Notes: generated by a model from the sequence alone, not told the origin. Numbered from the stretch's first letter, positions 19,727-28,879 are shown. The stretch: DNA of 64,000 nucleotides from JBNJGB01 sp051747385 (GCA_051747385.1 JBNJGB010000027.1:33176-97175); one strand, 5' to 3'. Made by a program: numbers and translations.

Positions 19727-20242
19727 ATGACGCGCCTGCTTCCGCTGTCCGCCCTCGTCCTGCTGGCCCTCCCGGCCGGCTGCCCCAAGCAGGAGGTCCA
19801 CCCCCTGGTGGGCGAGCCGCCCGAGGTGTACCGCATCATCGGCGAGCGGCCGGCGGACGATCCCCTGAGCAGCCCCGTCGGTGCCGCGCGGCGGCTCCAC
19901 CAGGCGCTCATCCAGGGCGACACGGACCTGGCCTGGAACCTCCTGGCCCGGCCCACACGTCTCGCCCTCGACGAGCGCGGCGCGCTCATCGGCGTCAGCG
20001 GCCGCGAGCTCCTGGACTCCTCCACCCTGCCCGGCCCCGGCGGCGTCGTGAAGAAGGTCCGGTGGGAGGTGATCCTCTTCGGACCCGACGTCGTGGATCT
20101 CACCGCCGGCGGGGCACCGTCCGCGGACGACCGCCAGGCCGTGGTCCGAGCCGTCGGCGAGACGGGCCGCGTCACCGAGCGCACGTTCGTCCGGACCGAG
20201 GAGGGCTGGAAGCTCTCGATGCAGGACCTGCCGACGCCCTGA
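19727..20242 (+). CDS. Small lipoprotein, function unknown
   Basis: The 171-residue protein has a signal ending LPAGC, so it should be lipidated at about Cys19. Its mature part (GAARRLHQALIQGDTDLAWN, then RTEEGWKLSM) resembles the NTF2-like small lipoproteins that carry a quantity-of-events style domain, but I cannot assign a named family. It lies 127 bases before the PPC-domain gene on the same strand. Confidence 0.75.
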   Translation: MTRLLPLSALVLLALPAGCPKQEVHPLVGEPPEVYRIIGERPADDPLSSPVGAARRLHQALIQGDTDLAWNLLARPTRLALDERGALIGVSGRELLDSSTLPGPGGVVKKVRWEVILFGPDVVDLTAGGAPSADDRQAVVRAVGETGRVTERTFVRTEEGWKLSMQDLPTP

Positions 20243-20369
20243 CCTCGGTCCGCTCCGCACGCCGCCACGGCGGTTTGACGGGGACTCCCGGCGCCGCTAG
20301 TTTCACGCCACCGTCCGGTGGCGACTTCACGCGCGACCGCGGGCATCCCTCCGGAGCACCACGAGGCGT

Positions 20370-21161
20370 GTGGCGATGATCATCACGCAGACACGGAAGA
20401 GCCGGAGCTTCGTCGGCAGCCTCAATCCCGGCGCCGACGTCATCGAGTCCCTGACGCAGATCTGCGTGGACAACGCCATCTTCTGCGCGCAGTTCAGCGG
20501 CGTCGGCTACATCCGGGATCCTCGTCTTCAGAGCTACGACCACGCGCAGAAGGGCTACGAGCCGCCGGTCGCCCACCAGGGCACCTTCCACGTGGTCGCC
20601 CTGCACGGCAACGTGTCCCTCCGCGACCGCAGGACGGTCATCCACGCCCACGTCGTGGGGACCCTCCGCCGCGGAGACGACCCCCCGAGGCTCCTCGGCG
20701 GCGAGCTCGTGGGCGGCGAGGTCATCAGCCTCGAGTTCTCGCTGACCACCATCGACGACATCCGCCTGTACCGCGACGAGGACGACCGCACGGGCCTCGA
20801 CCCCTGGCTCCACATGGACCTGGGCAGCGGCCCGCCTCCCGCGGAGGACGAGTCCGCCGAGCTCCCGGTCCTCCCCAGCGCCCCGGGCGCCGACAACCGG
20901 CCCGAGGCCCGAACCAGCGGCTCCGGCTCCACTTCGGCGGCCGAGGCACCGAAGCCCGACGACGTCCGCCCGGGAGACTGGCTGGAGCACCCCACCCTGG
21001 GCACCTGCCGCGTCATCACCGCCGACGAGGACGACCCCGTCACCATCGAGCTCCAGAGCGGCCGCCGCGTGGAGCTCCACCTCGGCCTCCTGGACCTCGA
21101 GTCCCGGGGCGACAAGGACGGCGGCCGCCTCTACAAGGTCCGTATCCGGCGGCGCAGGTAG
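20370..21161 (+). CDS. PPC/DUF296-domain protein with C-terminal SH3-like extension
   Basis: The first 140 residues match the prokaryotic PPC (DUF296) domain: GADVIESLTQICVDN, FSGVGYI, then VIHAHVVG and LLGGELVGGEV. Such domains also occur in plant AT-hook proteins; bacterial ones are trimers of unknown role. A Pro/Glu-rich linker leads to a terminal module, RPGDWLEHPTLGTCRVI to the end, which reads like a small beta-barrel. GTG 20370 or ATG 20376 could be the start; I kept the GTG. The stop is followed directly by the tandem array. Confidence 0.8.
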   Translation: MAMIITQTRKSRSFVGSLNPGADVIESLTQICVDNAIFCAQFSGVGYIRDPRLQSYDHAQKGYEPPVAHQGTFHVVALHGNVSLRDRRTVIHAHVVGTLRRGDDPPRLLGGELVGGEVISLEFSLTTIDDIRLYRDEDDRTGLDPWLHMDLGSGPPPAEDESAELPVLPSAPGADNRPEARTSGSGSTSAAEAPKPDDVRPGDWLEHPTLGTCRVITADEDDPVTIELQSGRRVELHLGLLDLESRGDKDGGRLYKVRIRRRR

Positions 21162-21162
21162 C

Positions 21163-21740
21163 CGGGCGGAGCGAAGCGGAGCCCCCCTTGCCCGTGCCCG
21201 TGCCCGTGCCCGTGCCTGAAACTGCGCCGGGCGGAGCGAAGCGGAGCCCCCCTTGCCCGTGCCCGTGCCCGTGCCTGAAACTGCGCCGGGCGGAGCGAAG
21301 CGGAGCCCCCCTTGCCCGTGCCCGTGCCCGTGCCCGTGCCTGAAACTGCGCCNNNNNNNNNNNNNNNNNNNNNNNNNNNNNNNNNNNNNNNNNNNNNNNN
21401 NNNNNNNNNNNNNNNNNNNNNNNNNNNNNNNNNNNNNNNNNNNNNNNNNNNNCCGTGCCCGTGCCCGTGCCTGAAACTGCGCCGGGCGGAGCGAAGCGGA
21501 GCCCCCCTTGCCCGTGCCCGTGCCCGTGCCCGTGCCTGAAACTGCGCCGGGCGGAGCGAAGCGGAGCCCCCCTTGCCCGTGCCCGTGCCCGTGCCCGTGC
21601 CTGAAACTGCGCCGGGTGGAGCGAAGCGGAGCCCCCCTTGCCCGTGCCCGTGCCCGTGCCCGTGCCTGAAACTGCGCCGGGCGGAGCGACGCGGAGCCCC
21701 CCTTGCCTTTGCCCGTGCCCGTGCCCTTGCCTGAAGGAGG
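21163..21740. repeat. Tandem repeat array, 59-65-bp unit, with internal gap
   Basis: The unit is GCCGGGCGGAGCGAAGCGGA, then GCCCCCCTTG, then three or four CCCGTG hexamers, then CCTGAAACTGC. Seven full or partial units are visible around the gap. Unit length varies by one hexamer. The last units drift (GGGTGGAGC, GAGCGACGC). The array begins within a few bases of the upstream stop and leads into the hexamer-plus-block module also found at 8985. Open readings through it are forced by the repeat and are not genes. Confidence 0.93.
21353..21452. other. Assembly gap of 100 N inside the tandem array
   Basis: There are exactly 100 N, a conventional placeholder. The left flank stops after ACTGCGCC and the right flank begins inside a CCCGTG tract, so at least the rest of one unit is missing. 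The true copy number cannot be read from this sequence. Confidence 0.98.
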
Positions 21741-21888
21741 GGCTCCCGCCGGACCATCCCTGCGCGGGCGGGGACGCCTTTCGATCATGCACCCCTCCCC
21801 AATCCGAAAGGGCTCGCGCCAAGGCTTCATTCCGCAAAGGCACGGAGAACACGGGGAAGATGAAGTACGACCGCCGTCCCCGGCGGTC
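21741..21888. repeat. Intergenic repeat modules between the array and lexA
   Basis: It contains CCATCCCTGCGCGGGCGGGG (shared with 9050) and then GCTCGCGCCAAGGCTTCATT and a CGCAAAGGCACGGAGAACAC segment. The last is the inverted match of 19500-19612. The CGCCAAGG...CGCAAAGG pattern resembles a family of heptad-like intergenic repeats common in many soil and aquatic bacterial genomes. Confidence 0.65.
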
Positions 21889-21890
21889 GC

Positions 21891-22520
21891 TCAGTGCATC
21901 GTGCGGTACAGGCCCGCGACGACGCCGAGGATCTGCGTCTCCCGGAACTCGTCCCGGTGGACGTAGATGGGCTCCATGTCGGGGTTGGAGGGCTGGAACC
22001 GGATCCGATCCCCCTCCGGGAAGTACCGCTTCACCGTCGCCTCGCCCTCGATCCACGCGACGACGATCTCGCCGCGGGGGGCGTGGTTCTGCTTCTGGAC
22101 GAAGATGAAGTCCCCGTCGTGGATGCCGTCGCCGATCATGGAGTCGCCCACCACGCGCAGGGCGAAGACCTCCGCCGAGCGGCCGAGGAAGAAGCGGTCC
22201 ACCTTGACCGTGTCCTCCGTGTTCTCCACGGCCAGGATCGGCTGCCCGGCCGCGATGCGGCCCAGCACCGGCACCTCGACCATGTCGCCCTCGAGGGCCA
22301 CGTGGTCGACCGGCACCACGGAGCGGCTCTTGGACTCCTCGCGCGTGAGATAGCCCTTCCGCTCGAGCGCCTTCAGGTGGTCGTTCACCCCGTTCGTGGA
22401 GCGGATCCCGAGCTCGTTGCCGATCTCCCGGATGGTCGGCGGATAGCCGTCCCGGGCGATGGACTGCTGGATGATCTCCAGCACCTGGGCCTGACGCGGA
22501 GTGAGCTTGTCGCGCTGCAT
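21891..22520 (-). CDS. lexA: LexA, SOS repressor/autoprotease
   Basis: This 209-residue LexA has an N-terminal winged HTH (LTPRQAQVLEII, then PPTIREIGNELG). The cleavage site is Ala91-Gly92 in GRIAAGQP, with catalytic Ser127 in GDSMI and Lys164 in EATVKRYF. RecA filaments trigger self-cleavage and derepression. ATG 22520 follows AGGAGG. Two GTTCAG-type operator-like sites lie 70-100 bases upstream, indicating autoregulation. The rnhA gene ends 129 bases upstream on the same strand. Confidence 0.97.
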   Translation of the reverse strand: MQRDKLTPRQAQVLEIIQQSIARDGYPPTIREIGNELGIRSTNGVNDHLKALERKGYLTREESKSRSVVPVDHVALEGDMVEVPVLGRIAAGQPILAVENTEDTVKVDRFFLGRSAEVFALRVVGDSMIGDGIHDGDFIFVQKQNHAPRGEIVVAWIEGEATVKRYFPEGDRIRFQPSNPDMEPIYVHRDEFRETQILGVVAGLYRTMH

Positions 22521-22587
22521 GGAGGGCCTCCTGGAGACGGGTCGCGGCGGCGGCCGCTGCCGTGGGTGTGGGACGGAAACCGAACCT

Positions 22588-22604
22588 ACTGAACACCCGT
22601 GGAG
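22588..22604 (-). promoter_or_regulatory. Candidate LexA operator 1 upstream of lexA
   Basis: Read on the minus strand the site is CTCCACGGGTGTTCAGT. It agrees at 14 of 17 positions with the Myxococcus LexA box as I recall it (CTRHAMRYBYGTTCAGS). Its ACTGAACA arm pairs with TGTTCAGT at 22616-22623. Confidence 0.6.
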
Positions 22605-22606
22605 GC

Positions 22607-22623
22607 GTCAACAATTGTTCAGT
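22607..22623 (+). promoter_or_regulatory. Candidate LexA operator 2 upstream of lexA
   Basis: The site GTCAACAATTGTTCAGT contains the palindrome AACAATTGTT and the GTTCAG core. About 13 of 17 positions fit the recalled Myxococcus consensus. It is arranged opposite to operator 1. Confidence 0.5.
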
Positions 22624-22649
22624 GGTTTTCTTCCCGGCCCGCCGCGGGG

Positions 22650-23333
22650 TCAACCGTCTCGCAGGATGGCCTCCCTGGCCAGTTCGTCGGCCCGTTCGTT
22701 GTCGGGCACGCCCGCGTGGCCCGGCACCTTCACGATGCGGAGGTCCTCGAAGCGCTCCGCCGCGGAGCGGAGCGCCGCCACCAGCGCCTGGTTCTTCTTC
22801 GCGCGCCAGCCCTTCGTGAGGAGACCCACGCAGTACGAGGAGTCGGTCATCACGTCCACGGGCAGCGCGTGGTCGTCCACCATCTCCAGCGCGCGCAGGA
22901 TGGCCGTCAGCTCCGCGATGTTGTTGGTGCCCCGGCCCAGGTACTCCGAGCACTCCTCGACCTCGCCCCGGTAGCGCTTCACCACCCCGAGGCCGGCCGG
23001 ACCGGGGTTGCCCGTGCAGGCCCCGTCCGTCCAGAGCTGCACGGCCTCCGTCTCCGGCCGCGCACGCCGCGCCTGGGACGCCAGCCCCTTCTTGCCGGCC
23101 TTCCGCCCACCGGAGCGCTCGTCGCCCCGACCGGAGCGAGCCTGCACCGCCTCCAGCTCCTCCGGCTTCGCGTCGTCGGCCACCTCGAGCCGCTCGGCCC
23201 GCGTGGAGTAGACCTTCCCGTGGGGGTTGTAGCGAAACGGCACGAGGCCCCGCTCGACGACCAGCTTGCCCGTGTCGCTGCACCGGGCCCACACGTTGTC
23301 GTCGCGGAACCGCGCGCGGATCCACAAGCTCAC
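22650..23333 (-). CDS. rnhA: Ribonuclease HI with N-terminal extension
   Basis: The C-terminal 135 residues are RNase HI: TDGACTGNPGPAG with the first Asp, NIAELTAIL with the Glu, MTDSSYCV with the second Asp, and PDNERADELA with the final Asp. All four catalytic acids are present, so RNA-DNA hybrid cleavage is expected. The 90-residue N-terminal extension includes WARCSDTGKLV and a basic GGRKAGKKG stretch; it is not a recognised hybrid-binding domain. GTG 23333 is the start with GAGGA nearby. It follows the lipoprotein gene at 23373 by 39 bases on the same strand and could be cotranscribed. Confidence 0.92.
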   Translation of the reverse strand: MSLWIRARFRDDNVWARCSDTGKLVVERGLVPFRYNPHGKVYSTRAERLEVADDAKPEELEAVQARSGRGDERSGGRKAGKKGLASQARRARPETEAVQLWTDGACTGNPGPAGLGVVKRYRGEVEECSEYLGRGTNNIAELTAILRALEMVDDHALPVDVMTDSSYCVGLLTKGWRAKKNQALVAALRSAAERFEDLRIVKVPGHAGVPDNERADELAREAILRDG

Positions 23334-23372
23334 GTCGACCGTCCTCGGCTTGGCTTGGAGTGGGCGGCGCCC

Positions 23373-25283
23373 CTACTCGACCGGCGCCGCGCCCACCTCG
23401 AGGGTCACCTGCGCCGGCTCGCTGTACAGCAGCTCCGAGTCCGGGCCGGTCGCGAAGACCGTCAGCTCCACCGTGTAGCTGCCCGGAACGTCCGGGACGA
23501 AGGGCACGAAGGCCTCCCCCTGCACGTTCAGCCGGGCCCGGGAGCCCGCCGGCTTGTCGACCAGGTACCAGACGTACGGCTTGTTCTTCAGCTCGTAGGA
23601 CCCGCCGTCGCTGCCGCTGCCGTCCAGGGCCATCTCCTCGCCGGCCACCGCGTCGGAGTAGTCCTCCGGAGCGCCCGCGTCGGCCGTCGGCAGCGTGTTG
23701 TCGCCGCTGTCCCCAGCGAAGAGGTTCACCCGCTTGTCGGTGTAGTCCTCCATGAAGGGGTCGTAGTACGTGATGGCCAGGGACTCGGAGGTGTCGTCCC
23801 CCTCGGCCAGGTTGGACAGGTCCCAGGCCACGTCCAGCACCAGCAGGTCGTCCGGGGCCAAGATGGTCCCCGCGTCCGGCGCGTTCACCAGGGAGAAGAT
23901 CTCGGGATCGCCGCCGAAGTTGGTCTCGATGACGGCCTCGTCGATCTCCAGGTCTCCGTTGCCCTCGTTGTAGACCACCACGTGGCCCGTGCCGGTGGCC
24001 CCGGCCGCCACGCTCCCGCTCACGCCCACGTTCCCCGTGGCAGGCGCCAGGACGATCTTCGGCTTCGGCTCACCGGCGAAGAGATCGAAGATCTTCTCGA
24101 TGGTGTCGGGCTTGTCGATAGGCACGACGAGCTGTCCGTTCGGAGGCTCCAGGCTCCCGGAAGGCGGGCTGTAGGTCACCAGGAACTCGATGGCCCTCCC
24201 CTCCGTCAGGGCGCGGGGGAAGTTGGTGACGGGGTCCTGGGCGCTGTCGATCGCCTCCCAGGAGAACACCTCGCCGGCACCCTCGCCGTCCAGCCGCGGC
24301 TGCCGGATGGTGATGGGGCCCGGGCCCATGGAGGTGATGACCATCGAACGGGTCGCCTCGGCCGTCTCGTTGGTGAAGTCGAACCGCGAGGTGTGGCTGT
24401 AGGTGATCTCGTAGCTGCCCAGCAGCAGGTTGCTGTCCAGGGGCACGCGGATGGGCTGTTCCGACTGGTCCGTCGTCACCAGCACGGCGTTCTGGTCGCT
24501 GCCCTCGTCCACGGGGAGGTAGCGAACCTCGAACACGAGGTCCTGGTACCCGGGGTTGTTCGGCTCCAGCACCGTGGCCGGCAGGTTCGGGATGTCCACG
24601 AGCTGGAACTCGTTGGACGGGGTCTCCAGGCTGATGTCCTGGACCTCGAAGGGGTCGGTCGCGACGTCCTCGTCGTTGTAGATCCGGAACTCCTGCGTCT
24701 CCGGCTTCGTCGGCGTGGCGTTGGAGAACGTGTAGTTCGGCGGGTTCACCTTCGCCGCGGTGCTCTTCGTCGGCATCTCGAAGGTGACCTCGATGCGCGG
24801 CACCTCCTCCGAGCCGTCCTCGGAGCGGGCGTTGGACTCGATGACGAGCACCGACGGGTCGAAGTCGTCGAGCGCGCCGCCGGGCGGCGGCGTGTAGCGC
24901 ACGTCGAACACGAGGCCGCGGGTCTGGCCCGCCTCGATGGTCAGCGGAAAGGAGTCCGAGCCGACGGCTCCGCGGAAGTCGTACTCCACGTAGCTGTTCT
25001 TGACGGCCACCTCCTCGCCGGTGTCCGACTCGACGCGCTTCCAGTCGATGCGGTCGATCCGGACGTCCTCGAAGCTCGGGTTGCCGAGGCGGACCTCCTT
25101 GGTGACGGGAAGCTGGACCGCCGGCGGGAAGGAGACGGCGCCGCCGTCGTCCCCCATCTGCCGGTCGTCCACGGTGACGTTCAGGCGTGGAAAGGTACCG
25201 ACGCTGCTGTCGTCACCGCACGCGGTGACCAGCACGGGGAGGGCCAACGTCAGGCCGAGGCAGGCAACGAGGACTCTGTTCAT
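23373..25283 (-). CDS. Large lipoprotein with choice-of-anchor-D-like repeats and PKD-like C-terminus
   Basis: The 636-residue protein has the lipoprotein signal LVTAC at about residue 22. Several beta-rich segments follow the pattern of Hydin/ASPM-type Ig folds (PSFEDVRIDRIDWKRV, VVVYNEGNGDLEIDEAVI). Near the C-terminus, PTADAGAPEDYS and YVWYLVDKPAGSRARL look like a PKD-type domain. It is the last of three related minus-strand lipoproteins in a row (28880, 25375, 23373). It probably lies on the cell surface or in the periplasm. No enzyme motif is present. I start at ATG 25283 because the signal peptide begins there. Confidence 0.8.
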   Translation of the reverse strand: MNRVLVACLGLTLALPVLVTACGDDSSVGTFPRLNVTVDDRQMGDDGGAVSFPPAVQLPVTKEVRLGNPSFEDVRIDRIDWKRVESDTGEEVAVKNSYVEYDFRGAVGSDSFPLTIEAGQTRGLVFDVRYTPPPGGALDDFDPSVLVIESNARSEDGSEEVPRIEVTFEMPTKSTAAKVNPPNYTFSNATPTKPETQEFRIYNDEDVATDPFEVQDISLETPSNEFQLVDIPNLPATVLEPNNPGYQDLVFEVRYLPVDEGSDQNAVLVTTDQSEQPIRVPLDSNLLLGSYEITYSHTSRFDFTNETAEATRSMVITSMGPGPITIRQPRLDGEGAGEVFSWEAIDSAQDPVTNFPRALTEGRAIEFLVTYSPPSGSLEPPNGQLVVPIDKPDTIEKIFDLFAGEPKPKIVLAPATGNVGVSGSVAAGATGTGHVVVYNEGNGDLEIDEAVIETNFGGDPEIFSLVNAPDAGTILAPDDLLVLDVAWDLSNLAEGDDTSESLAITYYDPFMEDYTDKRVNLFAGDSGDNTLPTADAGAPEDYSDAVAGEEMALDGSGSDGGSYELKNKPYVWYLVDKPAGSRARLNVQGEAFVPFVPDVPGSYTVELTVFATGPDSELLYSEPAQVTLEVGAAPVE

Positions 25284-25374
25284 GTTCCGCTCTCTCCGCA
25301 GACCGCGGGGGCGCCGGCGGCCGCCGATCACCCCCACCGCGGCCTCGCTCGATTCGTCTTCCTGCTCCCGCAGG

Positions 25375-28300
25375 CTAGTCCTGGAAGCAGATCGTGTCGT
25401 ACTCGATGACGATCTTCTCTTCGGGCTGGGGCATGCAGCCGCCGTCCTCGGCGAAGATGACCGAGTTGCTCGGCTGGTCGTAGCTCCAGTTGTTCACGCC
25501 GCCGCTGTTGGCCTCGCAGGGCTGACCGGACACGCTCACCTCGAGGGTGGGCGGATCCGCCGGCCGCGACAGGAAGAACTGCTGCTTGAGGCCGAAGGCG
25601 ATCTGGCCGATCGACTTCAGGGCCGTCGAGAAGTTCGAGTCGCAGATGCTCGCCACGTTGCCGCCCGTGGCGTTCGCCAGCTCGATGAACCGGTGGCCCG
25701 CGGAGGCGTCGCCGTTCGACGAGCTGCACCCGCCCGACGGGCCCACGATGGCGTGGATGTGCATCAGGTTGTCGTTGAAGAAGCCCTTGATGCTCTTGAA
25801 GAAGTTCTCGTAGAAGTTCAGGTCCGCCGTGGACTGCTCCTCCTCGTCGGAGACGAAGACGAGCTCGAGGGAGGCGTCGCTCCGCAGGAAGCCGCGGTTC
25901 GGGCCCCCGCAGAAGCCGTCGTAGCAGCCCTCCGGCTCGGTGCAGTCCGAGTCCTGGGTGCACGCCGTCGAGCTGTCTGCGGTGTTGGGGAGGCTCAGGG
26001 CCTGCTGCGCGGCCATGAAGCCCCGCTCGGTGCCGGAGCCGCTCGTACCGACCTTCACGTTGTCCTTGAAGGCCTCCCAGTTGGTGTTGTCGACGATCCG
26101 CGGATCCCCCACGAACCGGCCCCCCTCCTCGTCGACGTCCGTCGTGGTGACGCCGATGTGGTAGTCGTTGTCCCAGGTGGCCGCCTCGCTGATGAAGTCC
26201 TCGAAGTTGTTGGCGAGGTTGTCCTGCTCCTCGCCCATGGACCCCGAGTTGTCCACGACGAACAGGACGTCCACGTTCTGACCCGACAGCTGCGTCCACT
26301 CGTCCACCTGGTGGGTCTCCGTGGTGCCGGAGCCCTCCAGGGGCACGACCGCGCTCGGCGAGTCCGCGTCGTTGGACGTGATGTTCAGCGCGCAGGCGTC
26401 GCCGCCCTCGTCCTGGGGCTCGTAGACCACGTCCCAGGTGAGGCAGTCGCCCGCCTCCATCGTGGCGGGCAGCCCCGGGGAGTCCTTGACCTTGAACTCG
26501 ATGTTGCAGTTGTCCAGCTCCGCCCCGGTCAGCTCCAGCGGCGCCGTGCCGACGTTGCAGGCGTTCACGCTGAACGTCTGGCTGAAGCAGCCGATGGTCG
26601 TGACGCCGAAGTCCACCTCGTTCGGGAAGACGGTCAGGTTCGCGATGCCCGAGCGGGCGTGGAGGTTCGCCGTGAACGTGCCGTTCTGGCCGGTGGGCGG
26701 CGGGAAGTACACAGGCTCCTCGCTCGGGGAGTACGGGTCGAAGGCGCGGATGCCGAAGTAGCCGGCGTAGTCCGTGAACTCGTCGCCGAACAGAGGCGCC
26801 GAGTCCGGTGGGCTGAACATGATCTCCACCTTGTAGGACTGACCGGCCTTCAGGTTCTCCGGCGTGGCCAGGGGCGGCCCCCAGGAGTAGCCCGCGAGGC
26901 TATAGCGCTCGCTGTCTCCATTCTGCGCGGCCGTCTTGTCGGGATCCGGGCAGCTCGAGCCGAAGAAGCCGCCGCTGCAGTCGTTGAGGAAGGCGCTGTG
27001 GAACGAGCAGTTGCCGGAGCCCACCACCTCGATGTTCGCCGTCAGCGTCTTGGTCTGCCCGCGTGGCACCGTGCCAAAGTCGAGCTGGGACGGGACCATG
27101 TTGATCTCGCAGCTGGGCGAGCCGGTGCGCCGGGCCACCACGTCCACGGTCCACTCGGGCTCCTGGGCGTAGTTCGACAGGATGGTCAGCGTCGCCAGCT
27201 CCTTGCCCACGTCCGTGCCCAGGTTCTCGAAGGTGATCTGGACGGTGCGGCCCTCCTGGGGCTGCAGGACGCCCGGGGTGGGGCTCTCCTGCAGCGGACC
27301 CCAGTCCGGGTCGACCACCAGCGCGTACTCGACCTCCGTGTTGGTGTCGTCCTCCTCCAGCACGATCTCCGAGATCTCGAGCGGCGCGTTGCCGGAGTTG
27401 AACAGGTTGACCGTCCGGCTCTGCGTGAGGTTCTGGGCCACGAAGCCGAAGTCCACGACGTCCGGCGGGTTGACCTGCAGGACGGGGACCTCCGGCTTGC
27501 CGTACACGGGCACGAGCGCGGAGCCGCCGGTGGACGAGTCGTTGTTGCCGATCTGGATCTCCGCGATGGCCTGGCTCGTGACCTCCATCTCGGCCGTCGG
27601 GTCGAAGCCGACGGTCACCGTCACGGGGTCCGACGACAGCCCATCGACCCCGTCCGCGCAGCGGCACCGAAGACTCTCATCGCCCTCCTCGCAGTCCGGC
27701 GCGTCTCCGCTGTCGGGACAGATGACGAGGGGCTGGCTCGGCGCGTCCTGGATGCTCACGGTGTCGCTGCTCCCCTCGGCCACCTTCAGGTCGGTGATCT
27801 CCAGGGGAAGCTCGCCGGCGTTCGACACGACCAGCGGCAGCGTGTGCACCTGGCCCACCGGGCGCGGGCCGAAGTCCACGGGGCTCGGGTGCACCTGCAG
27901 CTCGGGGCCGATCTCGTTGCCCTTGAGGAGCACCTGCTTCTCCTCCTCGGCGTCGTCGACGAGCATCATGATCTCGACGAAGTCCGTGTCGTTGTCGCCG
28001 CCGATCGGGGTGTACGAGACCGTCACCTCGAAGGTGTCGCCGGCCCCGAGGGTCAGGGGAAGCTCCGGCATCTCCTCGACGGCGAAGTCGGACTCGGGAT
28101 CCGTGAGCGTCATCTCGTCGATGCGGATCTCGTCCGCGCCGACGGCCGTGAACTGGATGGTCTCGGTCACCGTCGTGCCCGTGCCCACGTCCCCGAAGTC
28201 CAGGGGGTCCGGGTTGGCCACGAGATCGCTCGTCTGGGCCGTCGTCTCGACCGGGACCTCCACCGTGAGCGCGTTGCCGGCCGCCGTGGGGACGTTGGTG

Positions 28301-28659
28301 TCGATGTAGATGGTCCCCGAGTCGTACATCCCGTCCGTCGGGGCGTACGTGACCGTCATCGTGGTGGTGTCGCCCGGCTGGAGGTCCAGCGCCCCGGGCT
28401 GGGTGATGGAGATCTCCTCGCTGTTCGCGTCGAGGCGCACGTTTCGGAGGTTCAGCGTGCCCGACGAGCCGTTGTGCGCGATGGTCACGAGCTGATCCAT
28501 CGAGTCGCCGGCGACCAGCGACGGGAAGCTCACGGGGTTCGGGGTGACGGAGATGCCCAGCTGGGCACCGCCGGAGATCCCGCCGCCGGAGTCGTCGCTG
28601 CACCCTGCGAAGGTGGCCGCGAGGGCCGCGATGACGAGCGTAGAAATCGAAGTGCGCAT
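25375..28659 (-). CDS. Giant lipoprotein: choice-of-anchor-D repeats plus a von Willebrand A domain
   Basis: At 1094 residues it has the lipobox LAATFAGC. It then carries a run of about seven Hydin-like repeats built on the PVDFGPRPVGQ and DFGTVPRGQTKTL patterns, each followed by a NAGELPLEI-like strand. The last third is a VWA domain with a MIDAS-type DNSGS (DVLFVVDNSGSMGEEQDN), a GGRFVG segment and a late NATGGNVASICDS. These proteins are a characteristic Myxococcota class; VWA domains generally mediate adhesion or complex assembly. ATG 28659 is preceded by GGGAGAG. It is transcribed in the same direction as its two relatives, with gaps of 91 and 220 bases. Confidence 0.85.
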   Translation of the reverse strand: MRTSISTLVIAALAATFAGCSDDSGGGISGGAQLGISVTPNPVSFPSLVAGDSMDQLVTIAHNGSSGTLNLRNVRLDANSEEISITQPGALDLQPGDTTTMTVTYAPTDGMYDSGTIYIDTNVPTAAGNALTVEVPVETTAQTSDLVANPDPLDFGDVGTGTTVTETIQFTAVGADEIRIDEMTLTDPESDFAVEEMPELPLTLGAGDTFEVTVSYTPIGGDNDTDFVEIMMLVDDAEEEKQVLLKGNEIGPELQVHPSPVDFGPRPVGQVHTLPLVVSNAGELPLEITDLKVAEGSSDTVSIQDAPSQPLVICPDSGDAPDCEEGDESLRCRCADGVDGLSSDPVTVTVGFDPTAEMEVTSQAIAEIQIGNNDSSTGGSALVPVYGKPEVPVLQVNPPDVVDFGFVAQNLTQSRTVNLFNSGNAPLEISEIVLEEDDTNTEVEYALVVDPDWGPLQESPTPGVLQPQEGRTVQITFENLGTDVGKELATLTILSNYAQEPEWTVDVVARRTGSPSCEINMVPSQLDFGTVPRGQTKTLTANIEVVGSGNCSFHSAFLNDCSGGFFGSSCPDPDKTAAQNGDSERYSLAGYSWGPPLATPENLKAGQSYKVEIMFSPPDSAPLFGDEFTDYAGYFGIRAFDPYSPSEEPVYFPPPTGQNGTFTANLHARSGIANLTVFPNEVDFGVTTIGCFSQTFSVNACNVGTAPLELTGAELDNCNIEFKVKDSPGLPATMEAGDCLTWDVVYEPQDEGGDACALNITSNDADSPSAVVPLEGSGTTETHQVDEWTQLSGQNVDVLFVVDNSGSMGEEQDNLANNFEDFISEAATWDNDYHIGVTTTDVDEEGGRFVGDPRIVDNTNWEAFKDNVKVGTSGSGTERGFMAAQQALSLPNTADSSTACTQDSDCTEPEGCYDGFCGGPNRGFLRSDASLELVFVSDEEEQSTADLNFYENFFKSIKGFFNDNLMHIHAIVGPSGGCSSSNGDASAGHRFIELANATGGNVASICDSNFSTALKSIGQIAFGLKQQFFLSRPADPPTLEVSVSGQPCEANSGGVNNWSYDQPSNSVIFAEDGGCMPQPEEKIVIEYDTICFQD

Positions 28660-28806
28660 TGGCTCTCCCACCCTGTCCTGGATTCCCCTCTCCGGTCGCC
28701 CCGGGGGGGCGGCGACCGCGAATACGCGCGCAACCGTATATCAGGCGAGGCGCTCGAGGGAAATGGAGAGACACACCGGTGGAGAGTCGTCCCGTCACCG
28801 GGTGCC

Positions 28807-28846
28807 GAAAACGGAGACGCCCCGGCCACCATCGGCAGCCGGGGCG
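28807..28846 (-). terminator. Hairpin terminator after the 28880 lipoprotein gene
   Basis: On the minus strand, CGCCCCGG pairs with CCGGGGCG eight bases deep around a 13-base loop (28818-28846). It is followed by CTCCGTTTTC. It lies just downstream of the 28880 stop and before the next minus-strand gene. Confidence 0.6.
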
Positions 28847-28879
28847 CCCCGGGTTCGAAGTGACGGTCCCTCCGCGCCG

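Noticed and set aside
21163..21740. CRISPR array
   Set aside because: Units are contiguous without unique spacers, and no cas genes are near.
21131..21757. Long open reading on the minus strand through the tandem array (HGHGHGQGGLRFAPP-type repeats)
   Set aside because: It is forced by the 59-65-bp repeat, spans the gap, has no start signal, and similar frames exist in several phases.
22599..25409. 936-residue plus-strand reading opposite rnhA and a lipoprotein gene
   Set aside because: It crosses two real genes on the other strand and has no recognisable domain.
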